Of a stretch of 64,000 nucleotides of DNA, positions 55,896 through 64,000 are shown in pieces (positions within the stretch are counted from its first letter, which is position 1; every line of letters starts with the position of its first letter). The notes beneath the pieces were generated by a model. The model was not told the DNA's origin. It did not search any database and saw only the letters and a list, made by a program, of their open reading frames with translations. Source of the DNA: Ferrovum sp. JA12 (GTDB lineage: Bacteria; Pseudomonadota; Gammaproteobacteria; Burkholderiales; Ferrovaceae); assembly GCF_001431705.1 (NCBI RefSeq), contig NZ_LJWX01000002.1, forward strand, positions 835,352 through 899,351, given 5' to 3'. The position numbers were made by a program, and so were the translations under genes.

Positions 55896-57485
55896 TTATT
55901 GTTTATCTTTAACTGGTTTAATACTCGATTCTATCAATTTCCCACCGTATTCATCTAGTATTGAACGCACTACGGGATCACGCTCCAGAGCAAGCTTGGC
56001 TGCCACAAGCGCTTCGTGGTCTTTTTTGTCTTCAATTTGCGCTGGGGTTAATCCATCATCTTTAACAAGATCAATAACCAACTTAATATCCATAACAAGA
56101 ATGGATTCTAAGGCGCTTTGCAGACGATCTTGATAAGGCATGAATATTTTTTGAGAGGGATCGATAGTTAAATGTAACTGTCCTGCTTGAAAATCTTTTA
56201 GTTGGCAATGCCTCGCTAATTCGTAAGCCATTCCTGAACCTGATAACAGATTGACTAATTCAGCCCAATTACTGAGGCTAGGAGGTGTATGACCCACTTT
56301 AATCTTTTGCGGTTTTACCGTCTCTGAGTCAGGCTCATTATTCAACTGTTTTTTTTTAAAATCAGACTTCTCACTAAGAGAGAGATCCACCGATTCATTC
56401 TCTTTTTGAACAAAGGCAAGCATACGTAGCAGCGTCATTCTAAAGCCAGATAATTCATCGGGTGCCAAATATAAATCTTGCCTAGCTTGTATCACTATCT
56501 GATAAAACAAATGTAATGTTTTAGCGTCCCAATGTGAGGTCAATGGAAGCAAGGCTTCATTGAGTCCAAGAACCTCTTTAGCCTCATGCGTGGCTTTAAG
56601 TAATGTGATGTCGTGAATTAATCGTGCCAAGTCGTCAAGTGCTTGTATAAAAGACAATGACCTATCTGCCATGGATTGGGCGATAGTTGCTAACGTCAAG
56701 GCATCAGTATCTTTTAAAGCATTGAGTATCTGATAGAGATAATCTTCAGAGATAACGCCCAACATATCAGCAACCTGAGCCTCGTTAACTGAAGATGCAC
56801 CATAGGCAATCGCTTGGTCTAATAAACTTAAACTATCCCTCATGGAGCCTTGTGCAGCACGCCCGATTAGGGTTAACGCATTCTCTTCATAAGGAACTGA
56901 CTCGAGCTGTAGAACATGGGCCAAATGAGAGGCAATTTGATCAGGTCTCATTTGCTTTAAATTAAACTGCAAACAACGGGATAGAACAGTAATGGGGACT
57001 TTTTGTGGATCGGTGGTGGCCAGTATAAACTTAACGTGTTCAGGAGGTTCCTCTAGGGTCTTTAACATAGAGTTAAAGGCTGACCGTGACAACATATGAA
57101 CTTCATCGATAATGTAAACTTTATAACGCGCTGCCACGGGCATATATTGCGCATTATCAAGTAACTCACGCATTTCCTCTACACGTGTATTGGTGGCAGC
57201 ATCCACTTCAATTAAATCAGGGTTTCTCCCCCGATCAATCGACAAACAAGAATCACAGACACCACAGGGTTGTGAAGTTAATCCTATTTGACAGTTAAAA
57301 CACTTAGCAAGGATACGAGCTAGAGTAGTTTTTCCAACACCACGAGTACCCGTAAAAAGGTAGGCATGGTGGATCCGTCCACTTTCAATTGCGTTGCTTA
57401 AAGCTCTAACAACATGTTCTTGCCCCACTAATTGCGAAAAATATTTGGGTCGCCATTTTCTAGCAAGGGCCATTGAAGGAGCCAT
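55896..57485 (-). CDS. dnaX: DNA polymerase III subunit tau (and probable gamma)
   Basis: About 529 residues from ATG 57485. Clamp-loader ATPase: [19 protein letters not shown], Walker [12 protein letters not shown], four zinc cysteines (CFNC and CGVCDSC), Walker B IIDEVHML, sensor 1 ATTDPQKVP, domain III to about 370, then a linker and a C-terminal tau region. A run of nine A (coding strand; 56349-56357) encodes Lys377-379 in the linker. Reading slipped by -1 stops after three codons and by +1 after two, so a gamma-like product of about 380 residues is likely. The frame extends to a TTG at 57515, but the conserved start fits 57485 or 57473. Confidence 0.96.
   Translation of the reverse strand: MAPSMALARKWRPKYFSQLVGQEHVVRALSNAIESGRIHHAYLFTGTRGVGKTTLARILAKCFNCQIGLTSQPCGVCDSCLSIDRGRNPDLIEVDAATNTRVEEMRELLDNAQYMPVAARYKVYIIDEVHMLSRSAFNSMLKTLEEPPEHVKFILATTDPQKVPITVLSRCLQFNLKQMRPDQIASHLAHVLQLESVPYEENALTLIGRAAQGSMRDSLSLLDQAIAYGASSVNEAQVADMLGVISEDYLYQILNALKDTDALTLATIAQSMADRSLSFIQALDDLARLIHDITLLKATHEAKEVLGLNEALLPLTSHWDAKTLHLFYQIVIQARQDLYLAPDELSGFRMTLLRMLAFVQKENESVDLSLSEKSDFKKKQLNNEPDSETVKPQKIKVGHTPPSLSNWAELVNLLSGSGMAYELARHCQLKDFQAGQLHLTIDPSQKIFMPYQDRLQSALESILVMDIKLVIDLVKDDGLTPAQIEDKKDHEALVAAKLALERDPVVRSILDEYGGKLIESSIKPVKDKQ
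56349..56357 (-). promoter_or_regulatory. A9 slippery run in dnaX (probable tau/gamma switch)
   Basis: Nine consecutive A in the coding strand spanning three Lys codons at the end of domain III. The -1 frame then reads ACA GTT GAA TAA and the +1 frame reads AAC AGT TGA, so either slip terminates at once. Homopolymer A9 runs in Thermus dnaX act by transcriptional slippage. I see no strong upstream Shine-Dalgarno element of the E. coli kind. Confidence 0.6.
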
Positions 57486-57499
57486 AGATTTATTTATAT

Positions 57500-57516
57500 A
57501 TTGGTTTAAAACCAAT
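57500..57516. repeat. Perfect inverted repeat at the pagL/dnaX junction
   Basis: Eight-base arms ATTGGTTT and AAACCAAT around one base. It covers the pagL stop codon and lies 15 bases ahead of the chosen dnaX start. It could be an operator or a small RNA hairpin; nothing more can be said. Confidence 0.5.
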
Positions 57517-58060
57517 GCCCTACACGTAACTGAAAAAAGTTAATCCCTGGGTTGGGATTTTGTATGCCCGCATTAGAGAGATGTTGAAAACGAAACATAA
57601 CATCCCAATCGTGTTGTTGTCCCAAGCTTACCCCTGCTCCCACATGATCACCAAACTGAAAATTAGTGCTCATTTGTCTGCTAGTGTCAACATTATGATT
57701 CGTTATATAGTGAGCGCCTATCCCTAATTCAAAAAAAGGTACTACGTTTGAACTTGACTGGGTTGGGCTTATACGCCAAACGGGGGTAATACTATAATCG
57801 TTCACTTCATGATTACCACCAGAGCTGTTATGTGGGTTCCATTTTCCTACGGAAAAATCCCAGTAGCCACCGAGGGACCAGGAATGGTTAGTGAACCACC
57901 TCTTATCCCAGGAGTGATCAATACTAAGGCGGGCCATATCGGTTTGATTACCTTCCCCAACCTCAACACCCACCCCATCACGACTAGCCAAAGCACTATT
58001 ACAGCTAATGATTAAGGGTAACCCCAACAAGCCTACCAAAGTATATGTTTTTGTAATCAT
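57506..58060 (-). CDS. pagL: PagL-like lipid A 3-O-deacylase
   Basis: 184 residues. Signal peptide (cleavage near ALA at 26), then an eight-strand outer membrane barrel with aromatic C-terminus (RVGHWF). The PagL signature HLSNAG gives the candidate catalytic pair His160 and Ser162. By eye alignment the position of the third residue, Glu in P. aeruginosa (14 after the His), is Asn174 here. If active it removes the 3-O acyl chain of lipid A. The stop lies within a 17-base inverted repeat (57500-57516) just ahead of dnaX. Confidence 0.85.
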   Translation of the reverse strand: MITKTYTLVGLLGLPLIISCNSALASRDGVGVEVGEGNQTDMARLSIDHSWDKRWFTNHSWSLGGYWDFSVGKWNPHNSSGGNHEVNDYSITPVWRISPTQSSSNVVPFFELGIGAHYITNHNVDTSRQMSTNFQFGDHVGAGVSLGQQHDWDVMFRFQHLSNAGIQNPNPGINFFQLRVGHWF

Positions 58061-58091
58061 AACGACATCGATGACGAAATTAAAAAATGGG

Positions 58092-58189
58092 TGGCGAGCC
58101 TAACCCCCGGCACTTGTACGATGTGGCTGTGGCTGCTTCTTTCCAGACCTGACCCGATTCACCACTGTACAATGCGGGGAGACCCGCCG
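58092..58189 (-). ncRNA. ffs: Signal recognition particle 4.5S RNA
   Basis: The minus strand carries the SRP domain IV core GGTCAGGTCTGGAAAGAAG followed by CAGCC, with the GGAA-type tetraloop and symmetric internal loop that bind Ffh. The ends pair: GGCGGGTC with a GGCTCGCC-like 3' strand, and CCCCG with CGGGG. The length is about 98 bases, the small bacterial type. With Ffh it targets membrane proteins to FtsY and SecYEG. Location just upstream of the dnaX cluster is common in betaproteobacteria. The ends are approximate. Confidence 0.93.
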
Positions 58190-58200
58190 TTGAACTTTGC

Positions 58201-58206
58201 ATCATA
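58201..58206 (-). promoter_or_regulatory. Probable -10 box of the 4.5S RNA promoter
   Basis: TATGAT on the minus strand, 11 bases before the first bases of the RNA stem. A matching -35 box is not clear. Confidence 0.45.
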
Positions 58207-58233
58207 CCCTAAACCACCCTTTTTTGGGATAGA

Positions 58234-59601
58234 TTAGTTCAGAGAAACAATAAAATCACATCCTGTTTTTTCTTTGACTTGCTCAAGGCTCACCCCAGGC
58301 ATCAGTTCTATTAAGGATAAACCTTGTCCAGGTACCACTTCAAAAACGCATAAATCAGTAATAATCATATTGACCACCGCCTGTCCAGTAATGGGTAGGA
58401 TGCATTGATGTAATATTTTAGGTTCACCTGTTTTAGCGGTATGTTCCATCAGTACAATGACTCTCTTAACACCAGAAACTAAGTCCATAGCCCCGCCTGG
58501 TCCCTTAACCATTTTCCCTGGCACCATCCAATTGGCTAAATCTCCCTTTTCAGAAACCTCTAAACCACCTAAGATGGATAAATCAATATGTCCACCACGA
58601 ATCATGGCAAAGGAATCTGCACTAGAGAAAAAACTTGAGCCTGGGAGAGTGGTAATTGTCTGTTTTCCTGCATTAATCAAATCCGCATCAATAGTTTCTT
58701 CTGTTGGGAAAGGCCCAATACCCAATAAGCCATTTTCCGACTGTAATGTCACGTTGATTCCCTGCGGAATATAATTAGCGACCAAGGTAGGAATACCAAT
58801 TCCAAGATTCACGTAATAGCCATCCCGTAGTTCCTTAGCAGCACGCATAGCGAGTTTCTCTCTTACTCCCATTGCGGTGTTCTCCGACTTTTCAGATGGA
58901 GGAATGTACAGGGTACGAAACTCAATTCTTTTTTGGTACTGAGCGCCTTCAATTATGCGATCCACATAAATACCTGGCGTATGAATTTCGTCTGGATCAA
59001 GGGAACCCACTGGCACCAATTCCTCCACTTCAGCAATGGTGACTTTTCCGCAAGTGGCGATCATTGGATTAAAGTTTCTCGCCGTTTTGCGATAAACTAA
59101 ATTACCGGCTGCATCCCCTTTCCATGCCTTAATAATAGATACGTCAGCTACAATACTTTCCTCTAACACATAAGACTTACCATTAAACTCACGGGTATCT
59201 TTGCTTTCTGTTAAAGCAGTGCCAAATCCAGTTCTGGTATAAAAACCTGGAATACCAGCACCCCCCGCTCTAAGTTTCTCTGCCAAGGTTCCTTGTGGGG
59301 TCAGTTGTAACTCTAACTCCCCTGCTAACACCTGCCTCTCAAATTCTTTATTTTCTCCAACATAGGACGCAATCACTTTCTTAACTTGTCTTGTTTTTAA
59401 TAAGAGTCCCATACCAAAATCATCAACACCAGCATTATTGCCGACAATAGTGAGGTCTTTAACACCACTCGCAACAAGTGCGGAGATTAGATTCTCTGGA
59501 ATGCCACATAGACCAAAACCTCCCGCTGCAATAGTGATTCCGTCGTTCAGTAAGCCATTTAGGGCACTTTGCGCATCTTTAAAAACTTTATTTGTTGACA
59601 T
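58234..59601 (-). CDS. Single-chain 3-oxoacid CoA-transferase (A+B fusion)
   Basis: 455 residues. Moves CoA from succinyl-CoA to acetoacetate, the activating step in use of PHB-derived or external ketone bodies. The A half (about 1-225; [37 protein letters not shown]) and the B half (about 245-455; [17 protein letters not shown], catalytic Glu in [29 protein letters not shown]) are joined by a short linker, as in mitochondrial SCOT. Most bacteria split them into scoA and scoB. It lies 19 bases after bdhA, which makes its substrate acetoacetate. Confidence 0.93.
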   Translation of the reverse strand: MSTNKVFKDAQSALNGLLNDGITIAAGGFGLCGIPENLISALVASGVKDLTIVGNNAGVDDFGMGLLLKTRQVKKVIASYVGENKEFERQVLAGELELQLTPQGTLAEKLRAGGAGIPGFYTRTGFGTALTESKDTREFNGKSYVLEESIVADVSIIKAWKGDAAGNLVYRKTARNFNPMIATCGKVTIAEVEELVPVGSLDPDEIHTPGIYVDRIIEGAQYQKRIEFRTLYIPPSEKSENTAMGVREKLAMRAAKELRDGYYVNLGIGIPTLVANYIPQGINVTLQSENGLLGIGPFPTEETIDADLINAGKQTITTLPGSSFFSSADSFAMIRGGHIDLSILGGLEVSEKGDLANWMVPGKMVKGPGGAMDLVSGVKRVIVLMEHTAKTGEPKILHQCILPITGQAVVNMIITDLCVFEVVPGQGLSLIELMPGVSLEQVKEKTGCDFIVSLN

Positions 59602-59620
59602 AAGTCTATCTCTCTAAAAA

Positions 59621-60403
59621 TTATTGAGCTGTCCAGCCACCATCTATCGATAAGCTACTACCACGAATACTCTGAGCGGCGTCGGAACATAGAAACACTA
59701 TTGTTTTACCGATTTGCTGGGGTGTCACAAACTCCCCTGAGGGTTGTTTTTCTGATAATAATCGACTCTTTGCCAGCTCTTCTGTTATTCCTTCTTTTTC
59801 TACAATATCATCAATTTGTTTTTGAACTAAGGGGGTTAATACCCAGCCTGGACAAATGGCATTACAGGTCACTCCAGTCTTAGCCGCCTCTAAAGCAACG
59901 GTTTTAGTTAAACCAATCAAACCGTGTTTGGCTGCCACATAAGCCGACTTATTCGCTGAAGCCACCAAACCATGGGCTGACGCAATATTAATAATTCTTC
60001 CCCAACCTGTTTGATACATATGCGGAAGTGCTGCCTGGATGGTGTGAAAGGATGAGGAAAGATTGATGGCAATGACAGCATCCCATTTGTCTTGCGCGAA
60101 GGACTCAACCGGTGAGACATGCTGAATCCCAGCATTATTAACTAAAATATCGAGAGACCCTAATTGTTCTATGGTCATCTTCACCATCTCGTGAATTTGA
60201 CTGGGTTGTTTCATATCTGCCGCACTGTACTTTACCGTCACACCAAATTGTGTCGTCATAGATTGTTTTATTTGCTCGATTTCTTGACTGTCACCAAAAC
60301 CATTTAACACTATGTGAGCACCAGAACGAGCGAGTTCAGTGGCCACACCAAGACCTATGCCACTTGTTGAACCTGTGATTAAAGCTACTTTGCCTCGCAA
60401 CAT
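59621..60403 (-). CDS. bdhA: 3-hydroxybutyrate dehydrogenase
   Basis: 260 residues, short-chain dehydrogenase. NAD loop TGSTSGIGLGVA, NNAGIQHVSPVE, catalytic Ser in ASAHGLVASANKSAY and the YVAAKHG Tyr-Lys pair are intact, and the QHV and late motifs fit D-3-hydroxybutyrate dehydrogenases. It oxidises 3-hydroxybutyrate from PHB breakdown to acetoacetate for the CoA-transferase that follows it. It lies 28 bases after ribA. Confidence 0.94.
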   Translation of the reverse strand: MLRGKVALITGSTSGIGLGVATELARSGAHIVLNGFGDSQEIEQIKQSMTTQFGVTVKYSAADMKQPSQIHEMVKMTIEQLGSLDILVNNAGIQHVSPVESFAQDKWDAVIAINLSSSFHTIQAALPHMYQTGWGRIINIASAHGLVASANKSAYVAAKHGLIGLTKTVALEAAKTGVTCNAICPGWVLTPLVQKQIDDIVEKEGITEELAKSRLLSEKQPSGEFVTPQQIGKTIVFLCSDAAQSIRGSSLSIDGGWTAQ

Positions 60404-60431
60404 ATACTCCTCCTTTGCTGTAAAACAAACA

Positions 60432-61055
60432 CTATTTTTTAGGATCTGTCCTATTGGATTCCATCTCTAACAGATGCCCCATGCGATCTCGCTTAGTCTG
60501 CAAATATCTTTTTGTAATAGGATGAATTTTAGTTTGTAATGAGACTCGATGACGAATCACTATAGTAGAATTCTCTAAGCTAGCTAGTTTCTCTGGGTTA
60601 TTAGTCAACAAATCTATTTCTTTCACTTGCAATGCTTGCAAAATCGCCACCGCCGCGTCATAGTTTCTGGCGTCAACGGGGAGACCTAAAGACAGATTTG
60701 CATCGACTGTATCCATCCCTTGATCCTGCAAACTGTAAGCAGCTAATTTTTGTTTTAAACCAATACCGCGTCCCTCATGACCTCTGAGATAGATAATGAC
60801 GCCTTTTTCAAGCTCAACGATTTTTTCCATAGCATGCTCAAGCTGCTGACCGCAATCACATCGCAACGAATGAAAAACGTCTCCTGTCAAACATTCAGAG
60901 TGTATTCTAACCATGACCACTCCTTCAGACACATCGCCCATAATAAGAACCACATGTTCTTGCCCAGCAAACTCATAGGTTCGAGCACGAAATTGTCCAT
61001 AACGTGTTGGTAAATGTACCCAAGGAGGAGTTAATGTATGCTCTTCGTACTTCAT
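60432..61055 (-). CDS. ribA: GTP cyclohydrolase II
   Basis: 207 residues. First step of riboflavin synthesis. Zinc cysteines in CLTGDVFHSLRCDCG, RGHEGRGIGL and the YDAAVAILQALQV region are intact. It lacks a RibB domain, so this is the monofunctional form. It is the first gene of a run ending in the CoA-transferase. I see no FMN riboswitch in the 91 bases between it and folA. Confidence 0.97.
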   Translation of the reverse strand: MKYEEHTLTPPWVHLPTRYGQFRARTYEFAGQEHVVLIMGDVSEGVVMVRIHSECLTGDVFHSLRCDCGQQLEHAMEKIVELEKGVIIYLRGHEGRGIGLKQKLAAYSLQDQGMDTVDANLSLGLPVDARNYDAAVAILQALQVKEIDLLTNNPEKLASLENSTIVIRHRVSLQTKIHPITKRYLQTKRDRMGHLLEMESNRTDPKK

Positions 61056-61146
61056 TAATAGGCTAATTAATCGATAAAATTTACATGATACCAGAGCAAT
61101 TGTTGTATGCTTAATAAGTTTTTAATTATTATTCAAGCGATGACTG

Positions 61147-61644
61147 ATGAAAGATAAACCTACGTTAGCCATGATCGTTGCCATGTCAGAAAATCGTGTT
61201 ATTGGAAAAAATAACACGTTGCCATGGCATTTGCCCGCTGATTTGGCTTTTTTTAAAAAAACCACTTTAGGCCACCCTGTTATCATGGGTCGAAAAACAT
61301 ATCTTTCTATTGGAAGATTGTTACCCGGTAGGCGTAATTTAATTCTAAGCCACGATACAACCTATCACGTAGCAAATGCAGAGGTTTATTCATCAGTTAA
61401 AGAGGCCATCGACAGTTGTCAGTTGGCCGAAAAAATATTTATCATCGGTGGGGCAGAATTATTTAACAACACATTAAACATCACGGATGATTTGTACCTC
61501 ACTCTCATTCATGCCCAGATTGATGGAGATACTTATTTCCCTGAAATTAACCCACAACAATGGCAAGTGAAATCAATCACTAAGCATGCTAAAGATGAAA
61601 AAAATCAATACGCCCTAAGTTTCATTCACTACCATCGCTGTTAA
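61147..61644 (+). CDS. folA: Dihydrofolate reductase
   Basis: 165 residues. NADPH-dependent reduction of dihydrofolate. AMSENRVIGKNNTLPWHLPADL with the catalytic acid in the helix, GRKTYLSIGRLLPGRRN and IIGGAELF are typical. The ATG at 61147 has only a weak ribosome site. No thyA is adjacent. It converges on phaM with 2 bases between. Confidence 0.96.
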   Translation: MKDKPTLAMIVAMSENRVIGKNNTLPWHLPADLAFFKKTTLGHPVIMGRKTYLSIGRLLPGRRNLILSHDTTYHVANAEVYSSVKEAIDSCQLAEKIFIIGGAELFNNTLNITDDLYLTLIHAQIDGDTYFPEINPQQWQVKSITKHAKDEKNQYALSFIHYHRC

Positions 61645-61646
61645 TG

Positions 61647-62042
61647 CTATTTTTTTGTTTTGTCAGTTTTACTGGTGGGATTATCAGATGGTTGCCCGTT
61701 GACACCTTGCATCATAGTCCAAGGCCATAGAGCTGGATTCATCATTGGATTATTGTGTTGAGCGTCAGTATCTTTTGTTTTAGCATCGGTTTTTTTTGTC
61801 ACATCAGCCACAGAAGACATTATGGTTTTCTGATACTCAAGAGTCTTAATTGTTAAATCAATCATCCCTACGTTTGCATTTAACCAGTGCTTAACAGTGG
61901 TCAGTTCATTAATCTTTTTCTCCAATTCCTTTGGGTCAAGCCCTGCGCTTAATAAGCCTTGCATAGGAAAGGCCATGGGGTTAACCATTTTTTGAAACAT
62001 GTCAAACATATCAGCCGAAGGATTGGGTATGGAATCAGACAT
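61647..62042 (-). CDS. phaM: PhaM-like PHB granule regulatory protein
   Basis: 131 residues. The N-terminal part MFDMFQKMVNP and the helix LDPKELEKKINELTTVKHWL followed by MTLEYQ-like MIDLTIKTLEYQKT match PhaM, which activates PHB synthase and links granules to the nucleoid in Ralstonia. The Lys/Asp-rich tail (TSKTDKTKK) may bind DNA, though it is shorter than the PAKKA-type tails of Ralstonia. It follows phaZ by 2 bases. Confidence 0.82.
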   Translation of the reverse strand: MSDSIPNPSADMFDMFQKMVNPMAFPMQGLLSAGLDPKELEKKINELTTVKHWLNANVGMIDLTIKTLEYQKTIMSSVADVTKKTDAKTKDTDAQHNNPMMNPALWPWTMMQGVNGQPSDNPTSKTDKTKK

Positions 62043-62044
62043 AA

Positions 62045-63265
62045 TTAAGCCTCTTGTTCAATAAAGGATTTAATAGTTGGGTAAATCATTTCTCTAAAAC
62101 GACGACCACTAAAGATCCCATAGTGACCCACGTCCTTAGCCACTAAATACTGCCTATGTTGCTCGGGAATACTGCCACACAACTCGTGGGCTGCCATGGT
62201 TTGTCCATTGCCAGAGATATCATCTAACTCCCCTTCCACCGTCAATAAGGCAGTTTTAGTGATTGCATCGGGGCGGACCAACTCGCCGCATGAGGTTAAT
62301 GTTCCCTCAGCCAGTGCATGGCGATGAAAAACACGATCTAATGTTTCAAGATAATACTCAGCAGGTAAATCCATCACCGCATTATATTCATCATAAAAGT
62401 TACGGTGGACGTTAGCGTTTTCCCCGTCACCTCGCACTAACTGATAAAAAAACTCTTGATGGGAATTAATATGTCTGCCAGGATTCATGGCCACAAAACC
62501 AGCATGTTGCAGAAAACCAGGATATACCTGGCGTAAGTACCCCGGGTATTTCACTGGAACACGATAAATAACTCGACTTTCAAACCATGACAAAGGATGC
62601 GATTTAGCAAAATTATTGACTGTTGTCGGATTTTTACGGGTATCAATGGGGCCACCCATCATCACCATTGACTTAGGTACCAAAGGTTCTTGATGGGCTG
62701 ACATCAGTGAGACCGCAACTAGTACAGGAACAGTTGGTTGGCAGACGGACACGATATGTGTATCAGAACCAATAAAACGAATAATTTCTTGAATATATCT
62801 AACATAATCATCAAAGCCAAAAGGTCCATGAGACAAAGGCACCAGTTTAGCATCTACCCAATCGGTGACCCATACCTCAAAGTCTTTCACAAAGGTACGC
62901 ACTGTGTCGCGTAGCAATGTAGCGTAATGGCCTGATAAGGGCGCTACAATTAATACTTTAGGTTGCGCAGTATTCATGCCAACCTTCGTAAAACGTTTTA
63001 AGTGACAGAACGGAAAATCTAACACTGTCTCTTCGACAACAGTATAAAGTTGACCAGATACCTCCACATGGTCAATACCAAATACAGGTTTTTCATACCG
63101 TTGGGTAGTTCTGAGAAACACCTCAGAACTGGCAGAGATAATTCGTCCTGCAGGAGTATAGCTTAAAGGACTAAAGGGGCTACCATAAAGGTGGGCTGCT
63201 GTTTCAGCCCAAGCACGAAGTGATGAGACGGAGGTATGTTGTAATTCATGCAACTCATAAAGCAT
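62045..63265 (-). CDS. phaZ: Intracellular PHB depolymerase
   Basis: 406 residues of the PhaZa1 family, which degrades native PHB in the granule. The nucleophile is Cys175 in SVCQPTVPV, as in the Ralstonia enzyme where Cys replaces the lipase serine. The acid region EGELDDISGNGQT and the His in DVGHYGIFSG complete the triad. GGGAG lies 6 bases before the start. It is cotranscribed with phaM. No PHB synthase gene is in the window. Confidence 0.95.
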   Translation of the reverse strand: MLYELHELQHTSVSSLRAWAETAAHLYGSPFSPLSYTPAGRIISASSEVFLRTTQRYEKPVFGIDHVEVSGQLYTVVEETVLDFPFCHLKRFTKVGMNTAQPKVLIVAPLSGHYATLLRDTVRTFVKDFEVWVTDWVDAKLVPLSHGPFGFDDYVRYIQEIIRFIGSDTHIVSVCQPTVPVLVAVSLMSAHQEPLVPKSMVMMGGPIDTRKNPTTVNNFAKSHPLSWFESRVIYRVPVKYPGYLRQVYPGFLQHAGFVAMNPGRHINSHQEFFYQLVRGDGENANVHRNFYDEYNAVMDLPAEYYLETLDRVFHRHALAEGTLTSCGELVRPDAITKTALLTVEGELDDISGNGQTMAAHELCGSIPEQHRQYLVAKDVGHYGIFSGRRFREMIYPTIKSFIEQEA

Positions 63266-63316
63266 AGATGTCTCCCTATGTAGTAAATCGCTTAGTTCAG
63301 CTAGAGTAACACTTAA

Positions 63317-63345
63317 AAGATAAAATATTGTAACAATCAGGTAAA
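63317..63345 (-). promoter_or_regulatory. Candidate phaZ promoter
   Basis: On the minus strand TTTACC and TATCTT are 17 bases apart in the 117-base gap before phaZ, each matching the consensus at four of six positions. An 11-base palindrome ATTGTAACAAT (63327-63337) lies between the boxes and could be an operator. Confidence 0.35.
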
Positions 63346-63382
63346 CTTCTCACATAAATAAATTTATGACTCATTATAAACC

Positions 63383-64000
63383 ATGCAAAAATATTCTTTA
63401 TTCCCTCCCATTGACCCCTATCAGAAAGGACGCTTAACTGTAGGGGATATCCATGAAATCTATTGGGAACAATCTGGTCACCCTCAAGGAATTCCTGTGG
63501 TTTTCCTGCATGGGGGACCGGGCGCTGGTGCCGGCCCCATGCATCGCCAATTTTTTGATCCAACGGTTTATCGAATCATCATTTTTGACCAACGCGGGGC
63601 AGGTCGTTCGACCCCACTTGGTGAAACGCGAGACAATACAACCCCCTTGTTAATTGAGGATATGGAACAATTAAGGCGTTTATTAGGGATCAATCAATGG
63701 CTTATATTTGGGGGATCTTGGGGAAGTACTTTAGCTTTAGCTTATGCCCAAAGTCATCCTGACCGGTGTCTGGGATTGATTTTAAGAGGTATTTTCCTGT
63801 GCAGAAAAAGCGAGATTGATTGGTTTCTCTATGGCATTAAAACCTTTTTTCCTGAAGCATGGGGGGAGTTAACCGCCTTGATTCCAGAGCATGAGAGGGG
63901 TAACTTGCTAGAGGCTTACCATCGCCGTCTACAGGATGCTGATCCCAAAATACACTTAACAGCCGCCCGCAAATGGAGCGCATTTGAAGGGGCTTGTTCC
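63383..64000 (+). CDS. pip: Proline iminopeptidase (partial, cut by window end)
   Basis: The first 206 residues of a peptidase that removes N-terminal proline. Oxyanion motif FLHGGPGAGAGP, FDQRGAGRSTP, nucleophile Ser112 in GGSWGSTLALAYAQ and the start of the cap domain are visible; the acid and His lie beyond base 64000. The gene is divergent from phaZ. Confidence 0.95.
   Translation, partial: MQKYSLFPPIDPYQKGRLTVGDIHEIYWEQSGHPQGIPVVFLHGGPGAGAGPMHRQFFDPTVYRIIIFDQRGAGRSTPLGETRDNTTPLLIEDMEQLRRLLGINQWLIFGGSWGSTLALAYAQSHPDRCLGLILRGIFLCRKSEIDWFLYGIKTFFPEAWGELTALIPEHERGNLLEAYHRRLQDADPKIHLTAARKWSAFEGACS

Noticed and set aside
61056-61146. FMN riboswitch ahead of ribA
   Set aside because: The leader is too short and lacks the conserved RFN element sequences.

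Overview
The window comes from an AT-rich betaproteobacterium. The run accA-tilS-ndk-rlmN-rodZ-ispG-hisS-yfgM-bamB-der-hfq-hflX-hflK-hflC-DUF2065-hisZ-purA on the minus strand is the classic betaproteobacterial order. HisZ, a PhaM-type granule protein, a Cys-nucleophile PHB depolymerase and an ffs gene close to dnaX fit the same picture. I cannot name the genus; a low-GC lineage with PHB storage is all the sequence supports. I see no tRNA, rRNA, CRISPR array, insertion sequence or phage gene, and no stretch over 300 bases without a gene.

Region 1 (1-17.4 kb) is accessory and the most unusual part. A plus-strand operon encodes the end of a TolC-like outer membrane factor, a double-length type I secretion ABC transporter, a short HlyD-type adaptor, a LuxR-type HTH protein with a cyclase-like domain, a full-length HMW1C-type cytoplasmic N-glucosyltransferase, and a ClpP-like exported peptidase. 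Facing it on the minus strand are a 997-residue RTX/VCBS adhesin and, upstream of that gene, a TPR plus beta-barrel outer membrane protein resembling SLAM/DUF560. The adhesin has about 60 N-X-S/T sequons by hand count. Its 43-residue tandem repeats place sequons inside RTX-like calcium-binding nonapeptides. The simplest reading is an adhesin N-glycosylated in the cytoplasm by the HMW1C-like enzyme, then exported by a dedicated type I system. Two c-di-GMP genes follow: a hemerythrin-GGDEF-EAL phosphodiesterase and a membrane diguanylate cyclase. Together they suggest control of adhesion by oxygen or redox state and c-di-GMP.

Region 2 (17.4-34.7 kb) holds a beta-carbonic anhydrase and the long housekeeping directon: purine and histidine synthesis, FtsH control, Hfq, ribosome assembly, outer membrane assembly, isoprenoid synthesis, cell shape, tRNA/rRNA modification and fatty acid synthesis. 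Region 3 (34.7-43.7 kb) holds a cobalamin adenosyltransferase, then yhdP, a nitrilase-family gene, tldD, aroG and a DUF4337 membrane protein on the minus strand. Region 4 (43.7-53.7 kb) holds ilvE, a CHCC zinc-finger protein and waaF, the alr-xdhC-mocA group, a YheT-like hydrolase, a phosphoglucomutase/phosphomannomutase, ispDF and mltF.

Region 5 (53.6-64 kb) holds pagL-dnaX-ybaB-recR-serS on the minus strand, the 4.5S RNA gene, a PHB/ketone-body mobilisation group (a single-chain 3-oxoacid CoA-transferase, 3-hydroxybutyrate dehydrogenase, PhaM and PhaZ, interleaved with ribA and folA), and the start of a proline iminopeptidase cut by the window edge. dnaX carries a run of nine A at the junction where the short gamma form ends in other bacteria, and either slipped frame stops at once.
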